This document shows, one piece after another, positions 29,851 through 36,398 of a DNA stretch of 36,398 nt. Below the pieces are notes generated by a model. The model was not told the origin of the DNA. It saw only the letters and a program-made list of their open reading frames with translations, and ran no database searches. Location: the NCBI GenBank assembly GCA_009377575.1, contig WHTU01000033.1:1-36398 (forward strand). The letters are read 5' to 3'. The stretch comes from Nitrososphaeraceae archaeon. GTDB taxonomy: Archaea; Thermoproteota; Nitrososphaeria; Nitrososphaerales; Nitrososphaeraceae. Every line of letters starts with the position of its first letter. The stretch's first letter is position 1. The position numbers and the translations under genes are program-made.

Positions 29851-30007
29851 AGCGAAATAGAATGGACGCTGCATTTCATGTAAGCAACGTATAACGAATG
29901 AACATATCATGGTAAGCAGAGGGAGACCAAGGAGTTATTATCACAAAGATTGCGCTAAAAAAACATCATATAATATAGTCCAACAATTAGGCCGAATTTC
30001 ACTATAA
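29843..30007 (+). pseudogene. Zinc-finger microprotein with in-frame stop
   Basis: Homologue of the intact gene at 25387: MIEAK, TAG (29858), then NGRCISCKQRITNEHIMVSR and GRPRSYYHKDCAKKTS. Where the intact copy has a Gln codon (CAA) this one has TAG, a single-base-class nonsense change. All zinc ligands are preserved after the stop, so the lesion may be recent, or the frame could restart downstream. Confidence 0.6.
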
Positions 30008-30106
30008 AATAACAACTAGTATCAGTCGGTAACAATAACCGTTACGGAGGTAGCAGGTAATAACAGATCGATAAAGCTATGTAGTTGTGATCGCCAATAA
30101 GACATA

Positions 30107-30609
30107 TTGTAAGTAGTATTAAACAAACAAGAGAAAGAAGAATTAGTCATCAAACTCCATAAACAAGGCAAGACTATACGTCAAATCGCACATGTTGCTC
30201 ACATATCGTTTACCGACATTGGGAAATTCATTAGGAAAATAAATGGCCAGAATAACAATAGTGGTATAGACTTAAAAGATAAATCAATCGAAACTCGGGC
30301 CATTTACCTCTTTTCGATTGGTAAAACTCCGCTTGAAGTTGCAATAGAGCTAAACATGCCCGCCACTGAGGTCCATGATATCCAAGAAGAGTTCTGGCTC
30401 TCAACCAACTTCATGAGCTGGCTTTTGTGTACAGCGAGATCAAAACCTTTCTGCCATCATTTCTAAAGTTATTTCATTTGTTGAAAGATTGTAAGATGCT
30501 GAATGAAAAATATCTCTTAGAATTTCTAAAATATGCAGGTCATGATATACCCGAATTAACTTATAGATTACAGTACCTTGCAAACGAAGTCGTAGACTAT
30601 GGAACTTGA
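30107..30609 (+). pseudogene. HTH regulator, broken paralogue of the gene at 21554
   Basis: TTG 30107 is followed directly by TAA where the intact copy has CAA, then the frame reads EKEELVIKLHKQGKTIRQIA, HISFTDIGKFIRKING and TPLEVAIELNMPATEVHDIQ. Between about 30395 and 30425 the frame shifts; the continuation is YSEIKTFLPSFLKLFHLLKD then LEFLKYAGHDIPELTYRLQ, ending early. Both HTH units are recognisable, so this is a decayed copy of the LHxxGKTIREIA family. Confidence 0.8.
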
Positions 30610-30636
30610 TGTAAATCTGTAATCAACAGAGAGACA

Positions 30637-30654
30637 AATTTTGCGCGCAAAATT
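30637..30654. repeat. 18-bp perfect palindrome AATTTTGCGCGCAAAATT
   Basis: The most complete member of a recurring TTTGCGCGCAAA family found only in the last 6 kb of the window. It lies 28 bases after the HTH pseudogene. Confidence 0.8.
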
Positions 30655-30689
30655 AACTAACTCCAGATAATTTATTTATAATCATGCAT

Positions 30690-31010
30690 CCATACCACTT
30701 TTGCGTCCTTAAATTCCTTGTTTGCATTTTCAGAAAGTAATCCACCTCGGATCCGAATGCAGTTTCCAACATTTGTGCCATCCAAATTCAGGATCAGGTC
30801 TTCAATTGTTCCATCAATGATATCATATCAACTAGGTTCCAACGTTCTACTACTTTGAATCACGAAAAGAAACTACTGTCATACCATTGACATTGAATTG
30901 TTTGTCGGTAGGCCGAAGATCCATAAATTCCCCTTTGTGCGTACCAGTCAAATAGTATCTACGTGCAACTTTATTTCCTTCGATAAAGTGAGATAGGCAG
31001 TGATCCTTTG
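30690..31010 (-). pseudogene. SnoaL-like (ester cyclase) protein remnant
   Basis: The minus strand reads FIEGNKVARRYYLTGTHKGE, then FMDLRPTDKQFNVNGMTVV and SFRDSK followed by two stops, with more homologous-looking sequence (DGTNVGNCIRIRGGLLSEN) behind. GTHKGEF.G..PTGK.F..NG....RF.dGKI is the signature of SnoaL-like ester cyclases in the NTF2-like fold. The N-terminal third and an intact reading frame are missing. It lies just downstream of the blue copper gene on the same strand. Confidence 0.65.
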
Positions 31011-31017
31011 AATTACA

Positions 31018-31686
31018 TTAACCCTCTACTACTACACTTCCAGTCATCCATGGATGTAATATACACAGATACCCATATGTCCCAGGTTTCTCAAATGTTA
31101 CAGAAAATGTATTGCCAGAACCAGGATACAGTCCTTCTTGTCCTCCAGGAAGAAACCATCCAGAATTGATATACTTCTCATCTCCTGTCATAGAGTATTT
31201 TGCATTGGGATTCATAAACTGAACTTCACCTTGTGAATCTATTACAGTAGGATTAAATGTTCTTGCATTGACTGCAATTAGGGTGTTCATTCCATCTTCA
31301 CCTGGTATTAAGATTGGTTCGTTATTCGAACCAGGAGGATTCGCTGCGAATTCTGTAGTGTTTGAGACACCAAGTGGAGAAACTACTCCTGCCATTGTAT
31401 TATTGTCTAATACAAAAGTTACAGTATGAGGTTCTCCTGAGTCTTCAGTAGGGTTACTCCATACTACTGTATCGCCTGACTTTATCGTTATCTCTTGTGG
31501 AACAAATACAGTCCATGGAGCAGTTGCATTGCCTCCTCCCGCTGCAACTGTTACTGTTTGCTTTTCTGAAGTAGTAGGTGCATTTGAGGCGTAGACGCCG
31601 TTTAATGAAATCTCAAAGGTTGCTATCATAAACACTATGATAAGAACCGTAGACAACATCTTTTTTGTAAACAAAAACTTTCTCAA
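31018..31686 (-). CDS. Exported blue copper protein (plastocyanin-like cupredoxin)
   Basis: A 222-residue protein: signal peptide (MLSTVLIIVFMIATFEISLN, cleavage near VYA), then a cupredoxin domain. FVPQEITIKSGDTVVWSNPT leads to the first copper ligand in EPHTVTFVLDN, and the C-terminal loop GTYGYLCILHPWMTGSVVVE supplies Cys, His and Met. An insertion of about 60 residues between the strands (TTEFAANPPGSNNEPILIPG) is usual in thaumarchaeal homologues. It probably carries electrons on the outer face of the membrane. Complete ligand set; single gene, start ATG 31686. Confidence 0.92.
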   Translation of the reverse strand: MRKFLFTKKMLSTVLIIVFMIATFEISLNGVYASNAPTTSEKQTVTVAAGGGNATAPWTVFVPQEITIKSGDTVVWSNPTEDSGEPHTVTFVLDNNTMAGVVSPLGVSNTTEFAANPPGSNNEPILIPGEDGMNTLIAVNARTFNPTVIDSQGEVQFMNPNAKYSMTGDEKYINSGWFLPGGQEGLYPGSGNTFSVTFEKPGTYGYLCILHPWMTGSVVVEG

Positions 31687-31820
31687 GTGTGAGAGAGTAA
31701 AGAAGTATTCATATCATTTGAATTTACTGTGTTCTAAATGTACATTACACCATCCATCTGTATGGAGCATCGTTAGGTGCTGGCCTCGCCGGTAGAACTC
31801 TTCTACTTTAGACCACATCC

Positions 31821-31828
31821 TTAAATAA
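31821..31828 (+). promoter_or_regulatory. TATA box deciding the start of the 31851 gene
   Basis: TTAAATAA is centred 26-27 bases upstream of ATG 31851, supporting a leaderless start there rather than at TTG 31839 or ATG 31845. Confidence 0.5.
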
Positions 31829-31850
31829 TTCCCGTCCATTGATAATGGAC

Positions 31851-32351
31851 ATGAAGAATCGATTCAGTTTCGGTACGGTTCGGTCCGTTGTTTTAATGTT
31901 AAGTTTTGCGGTTGCGGCAACAGGAGTGGCAAGTGCGTATGCCCAAAGAGATTTAGGGGAACCATTTTTTCAAGAGAGTGGCCTCATTACCAAACAGATA
32001 GAAACTGGACCTGGAGAAATGCAAATTTCTTTTTCTGCCAATGGAACTTTCAAAGACAATATAGAAATTACAAATAACGGAGATTTTGTTAGTATCTCAA
32101 AGGGCAATAATCTCACTTTTGGTCAAGGACAAGGAGTAATAACAAGTGGAGATGGAAGTGAAACGGCGAACTATACCTTCATAGGTGTAGGAAACGTGAC
32201 TGAAGAGGGAAAACCAGTGTTTCATGGGGCCGCGGCGTATAGTACTAACTCCACAGGTGAACTATCTTTTCTGAATAACATCCTTGGAATCTTTAATGTT
32301 GAAATAGATCAAACAGGAAGTTTTGTCTCCAATGAATGGGAGTGGAACTAA
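31851..32351 (+). CDS. Conserved exported protein (ends SFLNNILGIFNVEID...EWEW)
   Basis: A 166-residue exported protein. Signal peptide MKNRFSFGTVRSVVLMLSF then AVAATGVASAYAQ; the mature part is beta-rich and carries several N-x-S/T sequons (ANGTF, ANYTF, GNVTEEG, TNSTGELSF). VFHGAAAYSTNSTGELSF and LNNILGIFNVEIDQTGSF match a thaumarchaeal hypothetical family I have seen with the same ending; it probably forms a small beta-barrel or sandwich outside the cell. No ligand or catalytic residue identified. Confidence 0.65.
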   Translation: MKNRFSFGTVRSVVLMLSFAVAATGVASAYAQRDLGEPFFQESGLITKQIETGPGEMQISFSANGTFKDNIEITNNGDFVSISKGNNLTFGQGQGVITSGDGSETANYTFIGVGNVTEEGKPVFHGAAAYSTNSTGELSFLNNILGIFNVEIDQTGSFVSNEWEWN

Positions 32352-32587
32352 AGGACTGTACCTTTCCTTTTTTTAAACCCTTGAATGCATTGGTGTCGTA
32401 TTACAGACGTACAACAAGACGGAGGAATTATTCGTTAAATCTCGTTAGGCCGACGAACTAAATAATGTGAATTTGTGCGCAAAATAGTAATCGATATCTT
32501 TTAAGCGCGCAAAAAAATATGATATATGATATCAATACGCAATAGTTAAGGACAAAATTCGCGCGCGATATTACTTAACTCGATAAT
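32352..32587. other. Intergenic with three GCGC-core palindromes
   Basis: Contains ATTTGTGCGCAAAAT (32471-32485), TTTTAAGCGCGCAAAA (about 32499-32514) and AATTCGCGCGCGATATT (about 32557-32573), members of the palindrome family described separately. No gene. Confidence 0.5.
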
Positions 32588-32988
32588 TCACTCAGAAAGT
32601 AATGCCCCTGTTTGTTTTAATAAATTCAGTTGATCTATCACATCCCAATGTCCTGCAATTATCTCGTTTTCTATTCTATAAAGATCCGCAGATCTGATGT
32701 TCACTCGTTTATTTGTACGCGCTGCAAGATTATTTCTGTTCATGCAACCATGTATTCTATTGTTGTATGCATGTCAGGAAACGCCTTGAAGAAATCAGTT
32801 AAGAAAAGTCTGAATCCTTCGCCACCCTTGCCTGCCTGTGGATTGACTTCCATAGAATCTCTGCCGAAGTATTTTTCAATTGATGGAAGGTTGTGTTGGT
32901 TGAAGATTTCATCTATAAATGATCTTATTAGAGTCTTATTTCGTTCCTCAAGTGAAGTCGGTTTTGACGATGACATACGATAACACAT
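32588..32988 (-). pseudogene. SnoaL-like (ester cyclase) gene with internal lesion
   Basis: The N-terminal part (82 residues) reads SLEERNKTLIRSFIDEIFNQ then GEGFRLFLTDFFKAFPDMHT and TIEYMVA-stop. In another frame the end of the same fold follows: SADLYRIENEIIAGHWDVID then QLNLLKQTGALLSE to TGA 32588. N..l.r.f.deifN.hn...i..yf (start) and yRiEng.Ia.HWDV.D......Q (end) are the two ends of the NTF2-like polyketide/ester cyclase fold; the central strand region carrying GTH-type residues is deleted. A broken gene, second SnoaL-like remnant within 2 kb. Confidence 0.75.
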
Positions 32989-33250
32989 ACGGAGTCACAT
33001 TATTTATCTATTGAAATCACTTCTGCACGCGAAATTCAGTCACAAAACGAACACAATCTCTGCCTTTTCTATTTCTCCAAACTTTTATCGTCTCACATCA
33101 TCACCCTTCAACTGAATGATCCATCCAAGTATCAGTCCGAATCTAGTAATTCATTCTTATGTCTGATTCAAATTACGTGAGAGAATCTATATGATCTGAA
33201 GAATTTTAGGTGTGTTTGTCTGCCTCACGTTTGCCTTATATCAAGTGCCT
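32989..33250. other. Intergenic, nothing recognised
   Basis: About 260 bases; no gene, promoter or repeat convincingly seen. Confidence 0.25.
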
Positions 33251-33568
33251 CTATCTATTTATTTCTGGAGTCATAGAAGTACCATAATAACCATCATTGT
33301 AACCTATTTCATATCCTATGCACCACAGGATGTCATTGTCGCCTGGAGGACATCTATCATTATGTTCGTTACCACTTCGGAGATCCTCTCTTCCATGCAC
33401 AATTCCTATTTCGTATCCTTCTCGATAGTTCGGCGATATTGACTTATCATCATCATAATCATCTAATGATGCAGAAGTCATCTGATAATTGAATATCATG
33501 ATTGTTGTTGCATTTGTTGTTATTAGAACGACTATGATTACAATAACGTTCGGTATCTCGTTCAACAT
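33251..33568 (-). CDS. Small exported or anchored protein with RCPPGDND motif
   Basis: A 105-residue protein with an N-terminal hydrophobic segment (VIVIIVVLITTNATTIMIF), an acidic spacer (SLDDYDDDKSI) and a conserved domain: YREGYEIGIVHGREDLRSG, NEHNDRCPPGDNDILWCIG and YEIGYNDGYYGTSM. Repeated G..YG..G....DG-type glycine/tyrosine units and two Cys (RCPPG...WC) suggest a disulfide-stabilised small domain outside the membrane. I recognise related thaumarchaeal exported proteins with ..RCPPGHTD.fC.GY..GW..G. Function unknown. Confidence 0.65.
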   Translation of the reverse strand: MLNEIPNVIVIIVVLITTNATTIMIFNYQMTSASLDDYDDDKSISPNYREGYEIGIVHGREDLRSGNEHNDRCPPGDNDILWCIGYEIGYNDGYYGTSMTPEINR

Positions 33569-33759
33569 ACGACGTCTATATACAGAAATGACAAAGATAA
33601 GGATATCATATATCCTTCAGGATTTGCCACAAACAGTCATACTGATGTATATTCCACGATATCCATTTTTTGTGTTAAGAGGATTGACATCAATACGTAG
33701 GTCCATCCGAAATATTGATTGATCTTTCTATGTTTGAAATCGCCTTGTATGGTATGATA

Positions 33760-33773
33760 TTTGCGCGCGCAAA
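33760..33773. repeat. Palindrome TTTGCGCGCGCAAA
   Basis: A 14-bp perfect palindrome of the GCGC-core family, about 190 bases upstream of the exported protein gene starting at 33568 and just beyond the end of the minus-strand gene at 33835. Confidence 0.7.
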
Positions 33774-33834
33774 ATAAATAACGTAATCCAAGATTATACA
33801 CGTGAAAAAAAAGTAGAAATATTTTGTTTCTCTA

Positions 33835-34128
33835 CTATACCTTCATATTTGAAATTGCCTTCTTCAAATCATCTAGGTTCATCGCAGGGTGTATTTCGAC
33901 GTTGGCATCGAACCCTTGGAACAAAGGTTCTGCAATGGCAGGGATCATGTCTGGACTTGGCAAATCCAAAACAAAGACCATAGTTCTATTACCGTTTACC
34001 TCAGTAAAGTATGAGGCCTCGTAATTGAACTTTTGAATGTAGTCTTCGAGATTCTTCAAGAAACTAGGGTCTTTGACAATCTTATTGCCGGCAGTTGTTG
34101 GAATCATCGCTCTAACTAATACTCTCAT
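33835..34128 (-). CDS. DUF3303-like small protein
   Basis: A 97-residue cytoplasmic protein: MRVLVRAMIPTTAGNKIVKD, NYEASYFTEVNGNRTMVFVL then DLPSPDMIPAIAEPLFQGFD and VEIHPAMNLDDLKKAI. The pattern MrvLVr..IP...GN......l.......E..YFtev.G.Rt...vvdl.....ip...EPlf......ve..PaM...DL.ka fits DUF3303-like ferredoxin-fold proteins, abundant in Nitrososphaeria. Function unknown. It diverges from the PNPOx-like gene; the 125-bp gap contains GCGCGC and a TATA box. Confidence 0.75.
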   Translation of the reverse strand: MRVLVRAMIPTTAGNKIVKDPSFLKNLEDYIQKFNYEASYFTEVNGNRTMVFVLDLPSPDMIPAIAEPLFQGFDANVEIHPAMNLDDLKKAISNMKV

Positions 34129-34224
34129 ATTAATTCGTCAAATCACTGAGGTGTCTTCCTGATAATTAGTTTTTCGCCTAGGATGGTAATAAATAGCGCG
34201 CCCAATTTTGAGTCCCAAAAACAA

Positions 34225-34232
34225 CTTAAATA
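34225..34232 (+). promoter_or_regulatory. TATA box of the PNPOx-like gene
   Basis: CTTAAATA is centred about 25-26 bases before ATG 34254; AGCGCGCC lies about 30 bases further upstream, where an activator or repressor could act. Confidence 0.5.
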
Positions 34233-34253
34233 TGTGAACACGTCTTCTTCTCT

Positions 34254-34727
34254 ATGTTAAAGATTTTACATGGCAGTCCAGGATCCGGAACACCTCTTAG
34301 TGAACAAGACTTAAAGGATTTTTTAACAACGAAGGTCTTAATGTTACACCTTGGGACAGTAGATGAGAAAGGACATGCAAATATTCATCCTGTTGCATAC
34401 TATTACGATCCCGTTAACAACAAATTTTATGTTCTAACTGAAAAAGAGTCGAAGAAAGTCCACAATCTTAAAAAGAATGAGATGATTTACTTTTGTGTTG
34501 ACGATCCAAGTCCACCTTACAAAGGTGTACGAGGAAAAGGTAAGGTAGTAATACGAGAGGATTTAGATTTTAATATCTCAATTTTGGAAAGAATAATTCC
34601 TAGGTACTCAGGGAAACTAGAAGATCCAACCTCTCAGGCACTCCTGGAAGAACTAAAAAAAGGTGACGCAGTTGTTTTAGAAATCAGTCCCGTATATTTC
34701 TCAACTTGGGATTACAGTAGACAGTAG
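34254..34727 (+). CDS. Pyridoxamine 5'-phosphate oxidase-like flavin-binding protein
   Basis: A 157-residue split-barrel protein. Opening helix PLSEQDLKDFLTTKVLMLHL, then GTVDEKGHANIHPVAYYYDP, FYVLTEKESKKVHNLKKNEM and IYFCVDDPSPPYKGVRGKGK, ending VVLEISPVYFSTWDYSR. l.tvDekG.p.v.Pv.y.yd......l.t...s.K..nl..n..v...vd is the PNPOx-like fold that binds FMN, F420 or haem. True PNPOx residues for PLP are not seen, so the substrate is open; a redox or detoxification enzyme is likely. Leaderless start supported by TATA box. Followed by a DUF1059 gene. Confidence 0.85.
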   Translation: MLKILHGSPGSGTPLSEQDLKDFLTTKVLMLHLGTVDEKGHANIHPVAYYYDPVNNKFYVLTEKESKKVHNLKKNEMIYFCVDDPSPPYKGVRGKGKVVIREDLDFNISILERIIPRYSGKLEDPTSQALLEELKKGDAVVLEISPVYFSTWDYSRQ

Positions 34728-34762
34728 ACAGACCACCACTGGAAATCAGTCATTTGTTAGTG

Positions 34763-34975
34763 ATGTACGTACTGCGATGTCGTGAATCTGGCCTAGACTG
34801 CGATTTTGTCATAAAAGGTGACACAAAGGAAGAGTTCTTGAAAAATGGCGCAAATCATGCAACAGAAATACACGGTATGCGCGCAGAAGATATCTACCTA
34901 AACGATATTCCTGCAAATCTATTATGTCATTCCTTCAACGAAGAAACCAAAGGCAGACGACCGTGGAAGACATGA
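34763..34975 (+). CDS. DUF1059 family small protein
   Basis: Seventy residues from ATG 34763 (a TTG at 34754 would only add three residues): MYVLRCRESGLDCDFVIKGD, KEEFLKNGANHATEIHGM and LLCHSFNEETKGRRPW. C.d.G.dCdf.i.g.t.eE........Ha...HgM is the DUF1059 signature, a small cytoplasmic fold with conserved Cys and His. Function unknown; commonly near stress or redox genes, as here after the PNPOx-like gene with 35 bases between, so they may be co-transcribed. Confidence 0.85.
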   Translation: MYVLRCRESGLDCDFVIKGDTKEEFLKNGANHATEIHGMRAEDIYLNDIPANLLCHSFNEETKGRRPWKT

Positions 34976-35139
34976 TGTAAGTCATTGTAGTCGCCCGCCT
35001 TAGGTATCCTATATCCATGAATGTCCGTGTTTAATATGTAGAAATCAAATTTATGTGCTTTTGGTTATTAGATCCCATAGTTGAATATTTGGTGAACCGG
35101 ATAGAAGAAACTAATAAGTGTGAGGTTCGTAGTACGATG
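34976..35139. other. Intergenic with partial copy of the 110-bp repeat
   Basis: AGTCGCCCGCCTTAGGTATC at about 34990 resembles the right half of the element repeated at 35140 and 35913. No gene. Confidence 0.45.
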
Positions 35140-35246
35140 TTTTTTGCGCGCAAAGTTACGATAACCTAGAAATGTCAGTTGAAAAGGCAGGCGACGATGG
35201 TAAATGAAATGCCGATAGAGTCGCCCGCCTTTATGGTGTCTATTTC
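35140..35246 (+). repeat. Dispersed ~110-bp element, copy 1
   Basis: Starts with TTTGCGCGCAAA (35143-35154), then GAAAAGGCAGGCGAC, a ~25-base loop and GTCGCCCGCCTTTATGG. AGGCAGGCGAC and GTCGCCCGCCT can pair (one G-T). It also codes for KRQATMVNEMPIESPAFMVS in one frame; copy 2 encodes nearly the same peptide with several silent differences, so either RNA structure or a tiny peptide is conserved. Confidence 0.75.
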
Positions 35247-35349
35247 GATTAAGGGCGATTATTATATGAATTTCAACCTAATGGTCTTTTCGTTATTAGA
35301 TCATCTAGAATCACATATTCTCAAGTTGGAACATATGAGGGTTCTGTTT

Positions 35350-35363
35350 TCTGCGCGCAAAAG
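35350..35363. promoter_or_regulatory. GCGC-core motif upstream of the Gly/Asp-rich protein gene
   Basis: TCTGCGCGCAAAA about 60 bases before ATG 35417; a possible operator belonging to the palindrome family. Confidence 0.4.
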
Positions 35364-35416
35364 GTCAGTGAAATTTGACTAGTCGGACTCAAATCATAGA
35401 AAACCATCATAAATAT

Positions 35417-35878
35417 ATGAAAAAAACAGTCTTAGAATTTGTTTTAGGCGCAGGACTAGGGTTAATTATTTTAAGTACTACACAGGTGTCGGCACAACCT
35501 CTTACAATGGACACTCCAACCGGAAATTTAACTGGAGAAATAGATATTTCAATAGATCCTGCAGAACCAGTTCCTGCCAATGGAACTTCAACTATTAGTA
35601 CCGAGGGTGCAACAGATACAGACCTAAACGGATTTCCACCGGAAGGAGTTTACGTCATTATATCTAGTGATACCGTTACAGTAACGAATCAAACCGTAGA
35701 TCTCGGAACGGCTGAGGGACAGGGAGATGGATCTGGATCCGGTGATGGTGGATCTGATGAGGGATCTGGACCCGGTGATGGTGGATCTGATGAGGGATCT
35801 GGATCCGGTGATGGTGGATCTGATGAGGGATCTGGATCCGGTGATGGTTTTGATGATGAGGAGGAAGTAGAGGAGTAA
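35417..35878 (+). CDS. Exported protein with 11-residue Gly/Ser/Asp repeats
   Basis: A 153-residue protein from ATG 35417 (upstream TTG-type starts would add a non-signal lead). Signal peptide MKKTVLEFVLGAGLGLIILS, cleavage near VSA-QPL; a Thr/Asn-rich beta-like part (IDISIDPAEPVPANGTSTIS, YVIISSDTVTVTNQTVDLG); then about 3.5 copies of GSGSGDGGSDE and a very acidic tail (DDEEEVEE). The repeats are coded by nearly identical 33-bp units, so length may vary. An acidic, flexible, perhaps glycosylated or metal-binding surface protein. The gene lies between two copies of a dispersed 110-bp element. Confidence 0.75.
   Translation: MKKTVLEFVLGAGLGLIILSTTQVSAQPLTMDTPTGNLTGEIDISIDPAEPVPANGTSTISTEGATDTDLNGFPPEGVYVIISSDTVTVTNQTVDLGTAEGQGDGSGSGDGGSDEGSGPGDGGSDEGSGSGDGGSDEGSGSGDGFDDEEEVEE
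35720..35850 (+). repeat. 33-bp coding tandem repeat
   Basis: GGATCTGATGAGGGATCTGG and the following 13 bases recur about 3.5 times with few changes, encoding the GSDEGSGSGDG repeats of the exported protein. Confidence 0.85.
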
Positions 35879-35912
35879 AGAATGCGATGACTATTGTCTG
35901 AGTATCCTCTTT

Positions 35913-36022
35913 ATTTTCTGCGCGCAAATTTACATCATCCTGAATTGAAATTTGAATCGAAAAGGCAGGCGACCATGGTAGATTGGATGCCGACAGAGTC
36001 GCCCGCATTTATGGTATCTATT
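35913..36022 (+). repeat. Dispersed ~110-bp element, copy 2
   Basis: TTCTGCGCGCAAA, then GAAAAGGCAGGCGAC, loop, GTCGCCCGCATTTATGGTAT, colinear with copy 1 at 35140. The peptide frame here (KRQATMVDWMPTESPAFMVS) ends in TGA soon after. Confidence 0.75.
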
Positions 36023-36318
36023 GCGTGAGTAATTAGATATCAGTATATCATTTTGAGTATCTTCCGTTTATTAGAGTACCGATCGCATCGCAAGCACTCC
36101 TTGATTGTCAAGTGGCCTTACTGATTAGAGGCCAGTCCATAACTGTCCATCGGTTATCAAGGTATGTATGTGGGTCATCATATTCGGTGACTAGGCCAGT
36201 TCTACAGCATAATATCTACAACTTTCTTGCAACTGTACAGTTCATCGGTCCTACGGCCGCAGCGCGTAGTACAACTGCCAATCTAATGGATTGAGGGCCG
36301 CAGCGATTAAACCTAAAT
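36023..36318. other. Intergenic, nothing firmly supported
   Basis: A plus-strand open frame (36112-36294) has no protein-like pattern. GGCCGCAGCG occurs twice (about 36254 and 36297). No other feature. Confidence 0.25.
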
Positions 36319-36398
36319 CTACTTTATCTTCGCGATATCTATCCTAGTAACAATCTGTTGGAATTTAGACTCCATGTCCTCGCGTATGGCTTGTATCT
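36319..36398 (-). CDS. C-terminal end of a gene running off the window
   Basis: The minus strand reads IQAIREDMESKFQQIVTRID then IAKIK and TAG (36321-36319), a charged amphipathic helix typical of the end of a coiled-coil protein. Only about 25 codons lie in the window; the rest is outside, so nothing more can be said. Confidence 0.35.
   Translation of the reverse strand, partial: IQAIREDMESKFQQIVTRIDIAKIK

Noticed and set aside
33212-33722. Plus-strand frames opposite the RCPPGDND protein
   Set aside because: They are shadows of the minus-strand gene and have no starts with promoter support.
35179-35382. 67-residue protein starting in repeat copy 1
   Set aside because: Only the first 20 residues are shared with copy 2, where the frame stops; reported as part of the repeat instead of a gene.
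36112-36294. 60-codon plus-strand frame as a gene
   Set aside because: Composition is not protein-like, there is no promoter, and it carries a repeated GGCCGCAGCG unit; left as intergenic.

Overview
The window looks like a piece of an ammonia-oxidising archaeon (Thaumarchaeota / Nitrososphaeria). Three things point there: the SecY-adenylate kinase gene order at the left edge, two cupredoxins, and many small families I recognise as thaumarchaeal (one-domain winged-helix regulators, zinc-ribbon microproteins, DUF1059, a DUF3303-like protein, secreted peptides carrying CGNGELPLN). The AT-rich composition and long gene-poor stretches would fit a Nitrosocosmicus-like member of Nitrososphaerales; that assignment is an inference. 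Promoters look archaeal: several genes have a TATA-like box centred about 24-27 nt before the ATG, as expected for leaderless mRNAs.

Layout. 1-2 kb: the end of secY, then an adk gene cut off after about 50 codons, followed by gene fragments; this is a breakpoint out of the ribosomal-protein/secY neighbourhood. 2-4.7 kb: small regulatory, membrane, copper and zinc-ribbon genes. 4.7-6.1 kb: a gene graveyard (BNR/sialidase-like repeat protein, IS110 transposase, Toprim-like protein). 6.3-9.75 kb: one large gene with a DUF4297/Cap4-like nuclease domain, a STAND-type P-loop NTPase and about 12-13 TPRs, the architecture of an antiviral STAND (Avs-like) sensor. 10.1 kb: a thioredoxin.

10.8-20.4 kb is the most distinctive block. 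It is a tightly packed minus-strand replication operon (zinc ribbon, small hydrophilic protein, Cys-rich mini-protein, P-loop replicative helicase/ATPase, family B DNA polymerase with exonuclease, OB-fold/SSB-like protein, primase of the archaeo-eukaryotic type, HTH protein), a divergent unknown gene, and a tyrosine recombinase. Together these can supply initiation, priming, unwinding, copying and integration. No Cas1, capsid, terminase or conjugation gene is visible, so I read it as a cryptic, self-replicating integrated element. An inverted triplet of 9-bp repeats inside the helicase gene is a candidate origin or structural site.

20.6-28 kb holds small accessory genes: HTH and coiled-coil proteins, two dimeric alpha/beta-barrel (monooxygenase-like) proteins, an 11-bp minisatellite, a cluster of three paralogous secreted Cys peptides, zinc ribbons, a receiver-only response regulator and an M23-like protein. 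A roughly 100-nt sequence with its own TATA box occurs twice (near 1.3 kb and 27.6 kb, opposite strands) and could be a small RNA. 28-36.4 kb has secreted or surface proteins, a second blue copper protein, stress/redox proteins (PNPOx-like, DUF1059, PRC-barrel-like), several pseudogenes (HTH, epimerase, two SnoaL-like), a recurring TTTGCGCGCAAA-type palindrome and an approximately 110-bp duplicated element. All function calls come from motif recognition by eye; no database search was run.
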